A stretch of DNA of 40,068 nucleotides from Desmonostoc vinosum HA7617-LM4 (GCA_019359515.1 JAHHHC010000054.1:1-40068); one strand, 5' to 3'. Shown: positions 1 through 8,213, counted from the stretch's first letter. The notes: generated by a model from the letters alone, not told the origin. Made by a program: numbers and translations.

Positions 1-117
1 ATTCGTTTGATATTATTGAATTTTCGTTCTGGGCGATGGCGAGGCAACTTTACTATCACTAATTTTTTACTGCTGCTAGGTGCTTTCCTCAGCTTATCTG
101 CTTTGTATACCAATTAG
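1..117 (+). CDS. 3' end of an unidentified membrane protein (partial)
   Basis: The frame is open from the first base of the window to a TAG at 115-117 and gives 38 residues. The last 20 or so are strongly hydrophobic (NFLLLLGAFLSLSALYTN), which would suit a final membrane segment. The N-terminal part lies outside the window, so no family can be named. It stops just before the cheB remnant begins, which fits a junction between two unrelated gene ends. A chance open frame cannot be excluded at this length. Confidence 0.3.
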   Translation: MRLILLNFRSGRWRGNFTITNFLLLLGAFLSLSALYTN

Positions 118-125
118 ATAGCTAG

Positions 126-467
126 GGAGATGAACCTGTTTGCTATGCCAGACCATCTATTGACGTACTGTTCGATTCGGCGGCTGATATCTACGGTGAG
201 CAAGTAATTGGTGTAATATTAACAGGAGCAAACCAAGACGGCGCACAAGGGCTAAAAAAAATCAAAGCCAGGGGAGGAGTAACTATTGTTCAAGCACCTG
301 AAACCGCAGAAAGCCCACTCATGCCAGAGGCAGCAATTTCTGCTGTTGCAGTAGACTGGATTTTGTCACTTTCAGACATTGCTTCTGTAATAGTCGAGCT
401 TTGTCACTCTATACGGAAATCAACCCATGCAAATGGAATCCAAAGTCAACATCCTCCTAGTAGATGA
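126..467 (+). pseudogene. cheB: cheB C-terminal remnant (chemotaxis protein-glutamate methylesterase)
   Basis: The frame from 126 to the TGA at 465-467 reads like the last 100 or so residues of the CheB methylesterase domain. It contains RPSIDVLFDSAA, then GVILTGANQDGAQGLKKI (the conserved LTGMGxDGAxGL region with the catalytic aspartate), then a TIVQAPETAESPLMPEAAI stretch typical of CheB. A stop codon at 123-125 lies immediately upstream and there is no suitable start, so the receiver domain and the first half of the esterase domain are gone. The end overlaps the start of the histidine kinase by about 40 bases, as in intact cyanobacterial loci where cheB-like and hybrid kinase genes adjoin. 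The fragment is presumably not expressed as an enzyme. Confidence 0.75.
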
Positions 468-2472
468 TAGAATAGAAAACTTGTTAGCCCTAGAGGCAAT
501 TCTAGAGAAATTGGGGGAGAATTTAGTAAGAGCTACTTCAGGAGAAGAGGCTTTGAGGTGTCTTTTACATCAAGACTTTGCGGTAATTTTGCTGGATGTG
601 CAAATGCCAGGGATAGATGGCTTTGAAACTGCCTCTTTGGTTCGCAATCGGGGGCGATCGCGTCATACACCAATCATCTTTCTGACGGCTTTTAGCACTA
701 GCGACCAAATGCTATTCAAAGCCTATGCATTAGGTGCGGTTGATTATCTACTCAAACCAATAGACCCAAATATATTAACCTCTAAAGTCACAGCATTCGT
801 TGAACTATTTAAGAAAACAGAAGCAGTTAAGCAACAAGCAGACCAATTAGTAGCTGTCAACGCCGAACTCAGGCAGAGCGAAGAGCGATTCCGTTCGCTC
901 AGTACCTGCTCACCCGTTGGGATTTTTGAGACTGATACTGAAGGACGCTGTAATTATAGCAATCCCCGCTATCAAGCAATTTGTGGGTTGAAAGCAGCCG
1001 AGAGTCAACAAAAGCGGTGGTTAGAATGTGTGCATCCAGAGGATCGAGAAAGAGCGATCGCTTCTTGGGCAGCTTACATTTATGATGGGCACGATTATTC
1101 AGAAGAGTTTCGCTTTCAAACTGTGCATGGAAATGTGCGTTGGGTTCAGGTACGCTCATCACCAATGCTATCAGGTCAAGGTGATTTGCTTGGGTATGTA
1201 GGCACGCTAGAAGATATCACCGAACGCAAGCAATCTGAAGAAGTCCGCGCCCAGATGATTCGCGAACAGACCGCTAGACAAGAAGCAGAAGCGGCCAATC
1301 AAATGAAAGACGAATTTCTGGCCGTTCTCTCCCATGAACTACGAACACCCCTCACCTCAATGTTGGGTTGGTCAAAAATACTCCGCTCTAAAAAACTTGA
1401 CGAAAAAGCTACCTCTCGGGCATTGGAAGCGATCGAACGCAACGCCACATCACAAGTACAACTAATTGAAGATATCTTAGATGTATCACGGATTATTCGT
1501 GGTCAACTGCGGTTAAATATCGGTGCTGTGAATCTAGTTACAGTTACTGAAGCAGCTTTAGAAGCAGTACGTCCCCTAGCAGAGACAAAAAATATTCAAA
1601 TAAACACTACCTTAGATAATTCCATAGGTTCGATTTATGGTGATTCAGTCCGGTTGCAGCAAGTGGTATGGAATCTGTTAACTAACGCCATTAAATTTAC
1701 GCCCAAGGGTGGTAAGGTAGACGTTAATTTGTCAGTGGTTAGTGGTCAAGCAAAAGAACAGAAAACTGATAAATATGCTCAAGTTCAAGTTATTGATACG
1801 GGTATTGGCATTAGCCCAGAGTTTTTACCCAAAGTATTTGAGCGTTTCCGGCAGGCAGACAGCACGACAACGCGATCGCACAGTGGACTAGGGCTAGGGT
1901 TGGCGATTGTGCGCCATTTGGTGGAACTGCACAGGGGAACAATCTCAGCCGAAAGTTTAGGAGAAGGACAGGGAGCAACCTTTACTGTAAAACTACCACT
2001 ACTGCAAAACAATAGAAAAAGTAAAGAAACTTCCTTGTCTGCTGTTGCTGCACCATTGGCTGATTTAAAGGTTCTAGTTGTGGATAATGAAACTGATACC
2101 CGCAACTTGCTATCTTTTGTGTTTGCAGAATATGGTGCTTCAGCAACTGCGGTATCATCAGTTGCTGAAGCACTGAAAGTATTAGAAGAATTACAACCAG
2201 ATATCCTCATAAGCGACATCTGCATATCACAGACAGATAATGACACCCTCATCCATCAACTGCATTCTTTAGAACAAGACAAAGGTAAATGTATCCCTGC
2301 GATCGCTTTAACAGCGTCTTCACAAGAGGAAGACCGCTTAAAAGTCCTAGAAGCAGGGTTTAAGCAGCATTTATCAAAACCAATCGACCCCACCGAATTG
2401 ATTAGCGCCGTTGTCAGCGTTTTAAACCTACCCCTGCAAGTCAGTCAGGCAGTGGTGAGTGGTGAGTTTTAA
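427..2472 (+). CDS. Hybrid sensor histidine kinase (REC-PAS-HisKA-HATPase-REC)
   Basis: This is a soluble 681-residue phosphorelay kinase with no membrane segments. Residues 5-125 form a receiver with acidic pair D13/D14, phospho-acceptor D57 (LLDVQMPG), T87 and K110. Residues 152-268 form a PAS/PAC sensor ending in GTLEDITERKQ. The HisKA H-box is [10 protein letters not shown] with H303. The HATPase has N-box NLLTNAIKF near 416-424, DTGIG at 457-461 and the GLGLGLAI lid near 488. A second receiver spans about 548-670, with probable acceptor D597 (LISDI) and K in LSKPIDP. Its acidic pocket reads VVDNETD rather than DD, so it may be weaker. The start at 427 lies inside the cheB remnant. The partners are unknown; CheB/CheR-type inputs are likely for this gene type, but here cheB is broken. 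Confidence 0.9.
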   Translation: MQMESKVNILLVDDRIENLLALEAILEKLGENLVRATSGEEALRCLLHQDFAVILLDVQMPGIDGFETASLVRNRGRSRHTPIIFLTAFSTSDQMLFKAYALGAVDYLLKPIDPNILTSKVTAFVELFKKTEAVKQQADQLVAVNAELRQSEERFRSLSTCSPVGIFETDTEGRCNYSNPRYQAICGLKAAESQQKRWLECVHPEDRERAIASWAAYIYDGHDYSEEFRFQTVHGNVRWVQVRSSPMLSGQGDLLGYVGTLEDITERKQSEEVRAQMIREQTARQEAEAANQMKDEFLAVLSHELRTPLTSMLGWSKILRSKKLDEKATSRALEAIERNATSQVQLIEDILDVSRIIRGQLRLNIGAVNLVTVTEAALEAVRPLAETKNIQINTTLDNSIGSIYGDSVRLQQVVWNLLTNAIKFTPKGGKVDVNLSVVSGQAKEQKTDKYAQVQVIDTGIGISPEFLPKVFERFRQADSTTTRSHSGLGLGLAIVRHLVELHRGTISAESLGEGQGATFTVKLPLLQNNRKSKETSLSAVAAPLADLKVLVVDNETDTRNLLSFVFAEYGASATAVSSVAEALKVLEELQPDILISDICISQTDNDTLIHQLHSLEQDKGKCIPAIALTASSQEEDRLKVLEAGFKQHLSKPIDPTELISAVVSVLNLPLQVSQAVVSGEF

Positions 2473-2482
2473 TGGAATGGCA

Positions 2483-2575
2483 CTAAGAAAACGTGAAATC
2501 AAAAGGCAAGTCTTGATGAGCATACGCACCCAAAGCTACTTGTCGGACACGGCCTAGTAATTCGCTAAAACTGGG
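2483..2575 (-). pseudogene. Fragment of a nonribosomal peptide synthetase condensation domain
   Basis: On the minus strand, in a frame different from tnpB, bases 2575 down to about 2500 read PSFSELLGRVRQVALGAYAH followed by QDLPF. This is the strongly conserved stretch of LCL-type condensation domains that precedes the EKLVEEL motif. After PF the match stops (DFTFS, then TAG at 2483-2485). The fragment overlaps the last bases of the tnpB frame, so the transposase-like gene is fused directly to NRPS sequence. It has no start codon and cannot be functional. No other NRPS gene lies in the window. Confidence 0.65.
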
Positions 2576-2756
2576 GTGGTCTTAATTTCCAAAACCAATC
2601 ACGCCGACGATGAGAAATAGCCTCGTATCTGCATACCAAATTCTTTCTAGCTCTTTCTCGATTAACTGAACCTTTTAATTTCTTAGAATGCTGTCTACTA
2701 GCTTTTTTGATAGCGTTTAGGGATTGCTTAAAAAATTGGGGTGATTCAATTTTGCG

Positions 2757-2915
2757 AAAAACGCGGTCTTGGGGTTCCACGCCACTCCCTTCAAGCCGGG
2801 GAACCCGTCCAAAGGGGTGGCTCCCCAAGAGGAGCGATTTTTCAAGACAAGTACCATCTGAGCAAGTGAGGGAGTCGCAGTCTTGGCGGTTCCCGTCGAT
2901 TGCGAACTCCCGAAC
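2757..2915. repeat. Interspersed repeat inserted in tnpB (insert 2)
   Basis: This stretch encodes tnpB residues 207-259, which have no counterpart in TnpB proteins and split the RuvC core just after GFDFGLKTFLTL. It contains inverted parts (GGGTTCC near 2771 against GGAACCC near 2800) and CTTGGGG/CCCCAAG pairs. It resembles the palindromic interspersed elements scattered through Nostoc-type genomes. Its length kept the reading frame open. Confidence 0.6.
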
Positions 2916-3216
2916 CCAAAGGGTGAGAAATGTTTTCAAACCAAAATCAAAGCCAGCGATTTTACCCGTCTTAACTTCAACTTCTGCTTGACTGGCATTA
3001 TCAACAACCACAACCATAAACAATTCACCTAATGGTGTACGTTTAATGGTTAGAGTTTTGACTGTTCCTTCAATCTCCCTGGATTTCCAAAATTGATAAA
3101 CTTTCTGCCCCATTTTTACCCTGTTGCCCCCCAAAAATTTATAGCCTGCTTGCTTGAGGGTGAAGGATTTGTATTTTTTAACTTTTTTAAATCCTGGTGG
3201 TTTTACTCCTCCTCTT

Positions 3217-3256
3217 GCAAAGTTCCGATCGGAGGAAGCCTCCGCTCGGACTTTGC
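3217..3256. repeat. Palindromic interspersed repeat in tnpB (insert 1)
   Basis: A near-perfect 40-base hairpin. The left arm GCAAAGTTCCGATCGGAGG pairs with CCTCCGCTCGGACTTTGC around an AAG loop, with one extra base in the left arm. It is read through by tnpB as RKVRAEASSDRNFARGG, a stretch that interrupts the link between the helical N-terminus and the KPPGFKK segment. Confidence 0.7.
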
Positions 3257-3583
3257 GCTTGTGATGTTTAAAAAACAATTGGTAGGCTTTCTCGATGCGT
3301 TGACAGATATCTTGCACTGCTTGAGAACCTACTAATTGCCAGAATGAATTACGCTTTCTCAACTTGGCAATGTGAGACTGAAGTTTTGCACAACTTAAAT
3401 GCTTGCCCCACATCCGATAGTAGCGTTTGTGTAGAGCAATGCAATGATTATAAATTACCCCGGCAGCATTTATTATGCGCTTGAGGTATCTGTTTGTTTT
3501 GTGTTGATATAGCTTAAACTTCAGTGTTTTCATATTAGTATTTTACCAAAAATATGAAGCTAAAAACTCAAATTATTTTTCAA

Positions 3584-3928
3584 TTAAGCAAAGTCGCCCT
3601 TCAAGGGCGAGGCTTTAAACCCATGTTTTTGGTAATCCAAAACTAAATCTTCAATTTGTGGCCAAACACGGGCTAGAAACGAGTGGAATTCACTTTTTCG
3701 CATATTTCCAAAGCGTAGATGCACTACTTTTGATGGAGACAAATCAAGCATCAATCGATCTGAAAAATCTGTATCTTTGGTAACAATTACCAAACCTTTC
3801 TCTTTTGCATACTGCCATATCTGGGTATCACTCGGACTATCACCTAATATTGAAACATGGATGATGGGAAAAGATGGGGTAAATTGGATTTTAGAAGGTA
3901 GATTTTCATCAAATAAAAATCCATTCAT
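3584..3928 (-). CDS. DUF5615 PIN-like toxin, C-terminus replaced by IS end
   Basis: The 114-residue protein has the layout of the DUF5615 PIN-like (Mut7-C/VapC-related) family. There is an early acidic site in FLFDENLP, a central VIVTKDTDF motif (residues near 50-58) typical of the metal-binding nuclease pocket, and VVHLRFGNM after it. Such proteins pair with DUF433 antitoxins and presumably cut RNA, which is inferred here. The ATG overlaps the stop of the upstream DUF433 gene (ATGA), so translation is coupled. The last residues (KASPLKGDFA) are encoded by the IS605-type hairpin at 3594-3610, so the natural C-terminus has been lost. The main motifs are intact, so the protein could still fold. 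Confidence 0.8.
   Translation of the reverse strand: MNGFLFDENLPSKIQFTPSFPIIHVSILGDSPSDTQIWQYAKEKGLVIVTKDTDFSDRLMLDLSPSKVVHLRFGNMRKSEFHSFLARVWPQIEDLVLDYQKHGFKASPLKGDFA
3594..3610. repeat. IS200/IS605-type terminal palindrome
   Basis: TCGCCCTTCAAGGGCGA is a perfect 8-bp-arm palindrome with a one-base loop, about 60 bases upstream of the tnpB start. Subterminal hairpins of this sort are the recognition sites at IS200/IS605 ends. It lies inside the 3' end of the neighbouring DUF5615 gene and supplies its last codons, so it marks the likely insertion junction of the tnpB element. Confidence 0.55.
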
Positions 3929-4149
3929 GCAATTTTTCTAACTTCGTAGTGATTTGCCATCAACTTTGCCGCGAATTGCATACAAGCATAAATATCTTCT
4001 CGTTCCAGAGAGGGATACTCTTCAAGGATTTCTTCGATGGAATCACCTGCACCTAAAAATTCCATAACCGTTTGCACAGTAATTCGAGTGTTAGCAATAA
4101 CAGGTCGTCCATTACAAATCTCTGGATGAATATTTATTCGATTTTGCAT
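3925..4149 (-). CDS. DUF433 family antitoxin
   Basis: This 74-residue protein is a DUF433 (VapB-like/Parc-type) winged-helix antitoxin. It reads INIHPEICNGRPVIANTRIT, then VMEFLGAGDSIEEILEEYPSL and EDIYACMQFA, all hallmark stretches of the family. I chose the ATG at 4149. A TTG ten codons upstream keeps the frame open, but GAAGGAG sits between the two as a plausible ribosome binding site for the ATG. Its stop overlaps the ATG of the DUF5615 toxin, the normal antitoxin-first order. It probably binds the toxin and represses the shared promoter. Confidence 0.85.
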   Translation of the reverse strand: MQNRINIHPEICNGRPVIANTRITVQTVMEFLGAGDSIEEILEEYPSLEREDIYACMQFAAKLMANHYEVRKIA

Positions 4150-4204
4150 CAGGATTCTTTCTCCTTCTTGAAAATCCAAAAAAAATTAGACAGTTAATAC
4201 AATA

Positions 4205-4438
4205 TTAGTAATGACTAAGTAAAACAGTTAATTCCCACCATTTTAGCGAAATCAAAAAAGAATCCAGAAAATCACTATCTTTAGTTACTACTATACGCTC
4301 TTGCTGCATAGAAATAGTGTTAATTTCAACATCTGTCGTTGCATTTTGTAAAGGTAAATTTCTAGTGTGAATGGTATCATAGTCAGCCTGTTGCAGCAGC
4401 TTCACCAATCGAGTCGGTAACTGAGCAGCGTAATTCGT
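4205..4438 (-). pseudogene. Second DUF5615 toxin, truncated at both ends
   Basis: The frame reads AAQLPTRLVKLLQQADYDTI, then HTRNLPLQNATTD and IVVTKDSDFLDSFLIS, a clear DUF5615 toxin. The first residues (normally KFLIDAQLP) are replaced by a TAATTCG-type repeat (4426-4444) and there is no start codon before it; the first usable codon is a GTG at 4408. After FLIS the sequence departs from the family (LKWWELTVLLSHY) and stops at 4205. The 3' third is therefore lost too. No DUF433 partner adjoins it. It is a relic of a second toxin-antitoxin unit beside the first. Confidence 0.65.
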
Positions 4439-4444
4439 AATTAT

Positions 4445-4560
4445 TTATTTTTCACTCTCTTATCCCCCGGTTGGTGAGTTTCGGCTACGCGGTAATCGAG
4501 CAAAGTCGAGATTCAACTACCGCAGAGTCGAACCACATCCCTTAACTTGTTAACTTTATC
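4445..4560. repeat. Palindromic interspersed repeat between relic toxin and ATPase gene
   Basis: The stretch contains paired motifs GGTAATCGAG/CTCGATT-like and CGGTTG/CAACTACCG, around a GAGCAAAGTCGA core like the TGAGCGAAGTCGA element seen again near 38008. It resembles cyanobacterial intergenic palindromes. It does not fold as a tRNA. Confidence 0.4.
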
Positions 4561-4641
4561 AAAGCAGATTGGGCAATTGTCGAAATCATAGTTCATACTA
4601 AAAATCAGTAATCCTACGCAAAACTTAAGGAAGGGATGCCA

Positions 4642-6876
4642 ATGACATCTCTCATGCAGCGACTAAGTGCAGAACGAAATCGCCGATTCGTGGGACGTCT
4701 GCCGGAACTGGAGTTATTTCAAGATGCGATCGCATCTCCAGAATTACCTTTTCACATTTTGCACGTTTTTGGCCCTGGTGGTGTGGGTAAAACAACCCTC
4801 ATGCAGCAGTTTTTACGTATCTGTGAACAGTCAAAAATCGCCACTATTTACGTAGAAGCACGCAACATAGAAGCCGTTCCCGAATCTTTTATTAGCACGT
4901 TGCGCTCATTGATGGGATTAAATGAAACAGATTCACCTTTGGATGTGTTAGCTGCCAAACAAAAACGCAATGTGATTTTAATTGATACTTACGAAGCGAT
5001 CAGTCAACTAGACGAATGGTTGCGAGAAGCATTTTTACCTAACATATCAATTAATACCCTAGTTGTGTTTGCTGGGCGAAATCCCCCCTCATATCCTTGG
5101 CGTAGCGATCCGGGTTGGCAAGCTTTAATTCACGTTTTACCCCTACAAAACCTCACTTCCCAGGAAAGCCAGACTTATCTAACTAGCAGAAATATTCCTG
5201 CAAAACAACATCAGGCAATTTTAGATTTCACCCACGGACATCCTCTAGCATTATCATTGGTTGCTGATGTATTTGCTCAAGCACAGGAATTCTCTTTGCA
5301 AGCAGAATCTGCACCCGATGTTGTAAAAACACTGTTAGAAAGATTTGTGCAAGCAGTACCAACACCCTTACACCGCATGGCGCTACAAGCTTGTGCAGTG
5401 GTACGGCTGACTACCGAAGCATTACTCAATCAAATATTGGCTGGTGAGGTACAGTTGTTAGATATTTCTCCCACCCCTGAAGCAACAGACAACAATATTT
5501 CCTCACCCTCAACTGATTCTCAAGTGGCAACTAGCTCAAATCCCTCCTTATTTAAAGGTAAGAGTGAAAATACACCTGATATTCACAGTGTATTTGAGTG
5601 GTTGCGCGGACTCTCGATTATTGAATCAGGACAATTAGGTTTATTTGTCCATGATTTGGCAAGAGAAGTGTTAATTGCGGACTTGCGTTGGCGTAATCCA
5701 GAACTTTACGCAGAATTACACCATCGGGCGCGTCAATATTACACTATACGCTTAGGTCAAACCCAAGGACAAGAAAAGCATCGCGTGCTATTTGATTACA
5801 TGTTCTTGCATCGGGATAACCCAGCAATTCGACTCCGTTTCACTTGGGGTGAGCATAGTAGTTTATTAACCGACTCGCTGCGCGAAACTGACAAAATAGC
5901 CTTACTGGCGATGGTGGCACAATACGAAGGACAAGAATCAGCAAAAATTGCCGATCACTGGTTAAACTGCCAACCACAAAATGTAGTCGTATTTCGAGAT
6001 TCGCATTCCGAACCAGCCGGATTCGCCATGATAGTAGAATTGCATACCGCAACTGATGAAGATTTGACTGTTGATCCCGGTGCAGTTGCTTGTTGGCAAT
6101 ATCTGCAAAACCATGCACCATTACGTCCTCAAGAAGGTGCAACTCTTTTCCGCTTTTGGATGGCACGGGACACCTATCAAGCTGTTTCCCCCACCCAAAG
6201 TTTAATTTTTATTAATTTTGTCCAGTATTTTCAGAAAACTTCAGGATTGGCGTATACTTTTTTACCATGCGCCGACGCAGATGCTTGGGCATCAATGTTA
6301 ACCTACTTCGACATGACACGACTACCAAAAGCGGACTTTACCGTTGAGGAAAGGCAGTATGGGGTTTATGGGCATGATTGGCGAGTAGTATCGCCTGTAG
6401 CTTGGCAGCAACTTTTAGCACAAAGAGAAGTAGGAACTACTGGAGAATCCCCAGATAATGCTCCAGTCAGTCAACCTTTGTTAGTTTTGAGTCAGCCAAA
6501 ATTTATAGAAGCTGTCCAAGATGCGTTGCGTAACTTTACCCGTCCTGATGCATTGCAGAATAATCCCTTAATGCGATCACGAAGCGTGTACGAAGCACTC
6601 TCGCGTCAAGTCGAAGAACAAGTTGTAAATACAGATATGATGCGCGATCGCATCACCGCTTTACGAACTTTGGTCAAACAAACCGTAGAATCTTTACAGT
6701 CATGCCCCCGTGATGAAAAACTCTACCGTGCCATATATCGAACTTACCTCAACCCTGCTCCCACCCAGGAACAAGCAGCAGAGTTACTCGATTTACCCTT
6801 CAGCACCTATCGCCGCCATCTCAAAGCCGGGATCACACGCGTTACAGATATCCTCTGGCAAAGAGAAATTAGCTGA
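4642..6876 (+). CDS. STAND-type P-loop ATPase with C-terminal helix-turn-helix-like segment
   Basis: A large soluble NTPase of about 744 residues. It has RFVGRLPELELF at the start (the VGRExEL-type entry motif), Walker A GPGGVGKTT (residues about 44-52), Walker B NVILIDTYE and GHPLALSL (about 199-206), the sequence signature shared by STAND/AP-ATPase switch proteins. The middle is of unknown fold. The last 45 residues (PTQEQAAELLDLPFSTYRRH and on) look like a sigma-type HTH, suggesting a DNA-binding output. I prefer the ATG at 4642 over 4636, because AAGGAAGGG then lies six bases upstream. Such proteins act as signal-dependent switches; the signal is unknown here. It stands alone and converges with hemW. 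Confidence 0.75.
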   Translation: MTSLMQRLSAERNRRFVGRLPELELFQDAIASPELPFHILHVFGPGGVGKTTLMQQFLRICEQSKIATIYVEARNIEAVPESFISTLRSLMGLNETDSPLDVLAAKQKRNVILIDTYEAISQLDEWLREAFLPNISINTLVVFAGRNPPSYPWRSDPGWQALIHVLPLQNLTSQESQTYLTSRNIPAKQHQAILDFTHGHPLALSLVADVFAQAQEFSLQAESAPDVVKTLLERFVQAVPTPLHRMALQACAVVRLTTEALLNQILAGEVQLLDISPTPEATDNNISSPSTDSQVATSSNPSLFKGKSENTPDIHSVFEWLRGLSIIESGQLGLFVHDLAREVLIADLRWRNPELYAELHHRARQYYTIRLGQTQGQEKHRVLFDYMFLHRDNPAIRLRFTWGEHSSLLTDSLRETDKIALLAMVAQYEGQESAKIADHWLNCQPQNVVVFRDSHSEPAGFAMIVELHTATDEDLTVDPGAVACWQYLQNHAPLRPQEGATLFRFWMARDTYQAVSPTQSLIFINFVQYFQKTSGLAYTFLPCADADAWASMLTYFDMTRLPKADFTVEERQYGVYGHDWRVVSPVAWQQLLAQREVGTTGESPDNAPVSQPLLVLSQPKFIEAVQDALRNFTRPDALQNNPLMRSRSVYEALSRQVEEQVVNTDMMRDRITALRTLVKQTVESLQSCPRDEKLYRAIYRTYLNPAPTQEQAAELLDLPFSTYRRHLKAGITRVTDILWQREIS

Positions 6877-6912
6877 TGTTTTTTGTTTGGCATAATTTGC
6901 CGCCAGTTTTCG

Positions 6913-8091
6913 TTAAAATCTCTCAAACAACTTAGCCAACACCACATTAGAAAACAAAAACCCTTCGGGATCGCTCAATCGCACTCTCCCCCCCACAACC
7001 TCAACCCAACCCTTTTCAACATACGGCTGCAAACACCAGCGAATTTTCTCCACTTTCGCCTCCCCAAACTCCTCTGCTAAAGTAACTAAACTCAAACCCT
7101 CCGCCAAACGCAACCCTAACATTAAAGTTTCTAATAATCTTTCTGCTTCTGGAGTAACTTCACAATCAATCACACTCCCTGTTTGCACCCATTGATAATA
7201 CTCTTGAGTCTTACGCGGACGAGTGAAGCGCTTCGTGGCAATATAACTCGCTGCACCCATGCCAAAGCCGTAATAGGAACGATTTTCCCAATAAACTCGG
7301 TTATGCTGACACTGATGACCAGGTTGGGCATAGTTAGAGATTTCATAATGCTCGTAACCTGCACTAGTCAGATTTTGCTGCCCCATCTGGTACATCTTGA
7401 CTGTGGTTTCATCGGTAGGCAAAGGCTGAGAACCTGGTTTGTAGTAACGACCAAAGGCTGTTCCAGGCTCAATTGTCAGGTCGTAGATGGAGATATGAGT
7501 AGGTGCGATCGCAACTGCTTTATTCAGGGAATCCTGCCACTGATCTAAAGACTGATGCGGCAATCCCGAAATCAAGTCTATGCTAAATTCGGGAATCTCG
7601 ACTTGGTGGATTAGTTCTATAGCTGCAAAAATATCTTCGACCGAATGCGATCGCCCAGCAAGTTGCAATAATTCTTTTTGAAATGCTTGCACACCCAAAC
7701 TAACCCGGTTCACCCCAACACTGCGGTAGCCAGCTAGATGTGCTAAATCAAATGTGCCGGGATCAACTTCCATAGAGATTTCTGCTCCAGGTGCAATCCC
7801 AAAATGACCTTCTAACACTCCTAAAATACGTTGTAATTGCTCTGTTGACAGCAATGAAGGAGTACCACCACCAAAAAAAATTGTTTTGAGGGGTTGACTA
7901 AAGGCTCGTGTGATGGCAACTTCTTGACATAGCACTTCTACATATTGAGATATAGCGTTAGAGGTCTCGCCACGCAAGCGATCGCCCACCACAAAAACCG
8001 GAAAATCACAATAAAAGCAACGTCTTCTACAAAAAGGAATATGTATATAAGCAGAACTTGCAATACCAGAATTACTAGCGTTTTGCCTCAT
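6913..8091 (-). CDS. hemW: HemW-like radical SAM heme chaperone
   Basis: The 392-residue protein is a radical SAM enzyme of the HemN/HemW group. The cluster motif is CRRRCFYCDF (C21, C25, C28) with the aspartate-phenylalanine that marks HemW, rather than the extra cysteine found in true HemN oxidases. FFGGGTPSLL (SAM-binding GGG) follows, and later RVSLGVQAF and SGLPHQ. HemW is established as a heme-binding chaperone that delivers heme to membrane proteins and is often misannotated as coproporphyrinogen oxidase. I start at ATG 8091; a TTG at 8100 is also in frame. It is transcribed away from the PIN-TRAM gene. Confidence 0.9.
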   Translation of the reverse strand: MRQNASNSGIASSAYIHIPFCRRRCFYCDFPVFVVGDRLRGETSNAISQYVEVLCQEVAITRAFSQPLKTIFFGGGTPSLLSTEQLQRILGVLEGHFGIAPGAEISMEVDPGTFDLAHLAGYRSVGVNRVSLGVQAFQKELLQLAGRSHSVEDIFAAIELIHQVEIPEFSIDLISGLPHQSLDQWQDSLNKAVAIAPTHISIYDLTIEPGTAFGRYYKPGSQPLPTDETTVKMYQMGQQNLTSAGYEHYEISNYAQPGHQCQHNRVYWENRSYYGFGMGAASYIATKRFTRPRKTQEYYQWVQTGSVIDCEVTPEAERLLETLMLGLRLAEGLSLVTLAEEFGEAKVEKIRWCLQPYVEKGWVEVVGGRVRLSDPEGFLFSNVVLAKLFERF

Positions 8092-8213
8092 TGTGAACAA
8101 GAATTAAGTTAGCTTAACTGCAAATTACCAATAATTGAAAGAATTTATTTGTTTACATTTTTTTATCTTTTTCTAACAAAACAATGAAAAATATTAAGGC
8201 AAAGGTCTTTAGT

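Larger units (their letters stand above)
2565..3533 (-). pseudogene. tnpB: Truncated IS200/IS605-family TnpB (RNA-guided nuclease homologue)
   Basis: The first 90 residues match the TnpB N-terminus (MKTLKFKLYQHKTNRYLKRI, INAAGVIYNHCIALHKRYY). The first RuvC aspartate is in GFDFGLKT (D196). The protein stops at 322 residues, right after HRRRDWFWKL, where intact TnpB runs on to the LEDLN glutamate, the zinc ribbon and the third RuvC aspartate. All of those are missing, so nuclease activity is not expected. Two repeat-derived inserts interrupt the fold yet keep frame: residues about 95-109 (SSDRNFARGG) and about 207-259. The stop codon lies inside an NRPS fragment. No tnpA is present. The upstream end carries a palindrome typical of an IS605 left end. 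Confidence 0.8.

Noticed and set aside
1785-2252. 155-codon minus-strand frame within the hybrid kinase gene
   Set aside because: Antisense shadow of the HATPase and receiver domains.
4445-4560. Possible tRNA because of a GAGTCGAACCAC stretch
   Set aside because: No acceptor stem pairs with it and arm spacing is wrong; it is a palindromic intergenic repeat.
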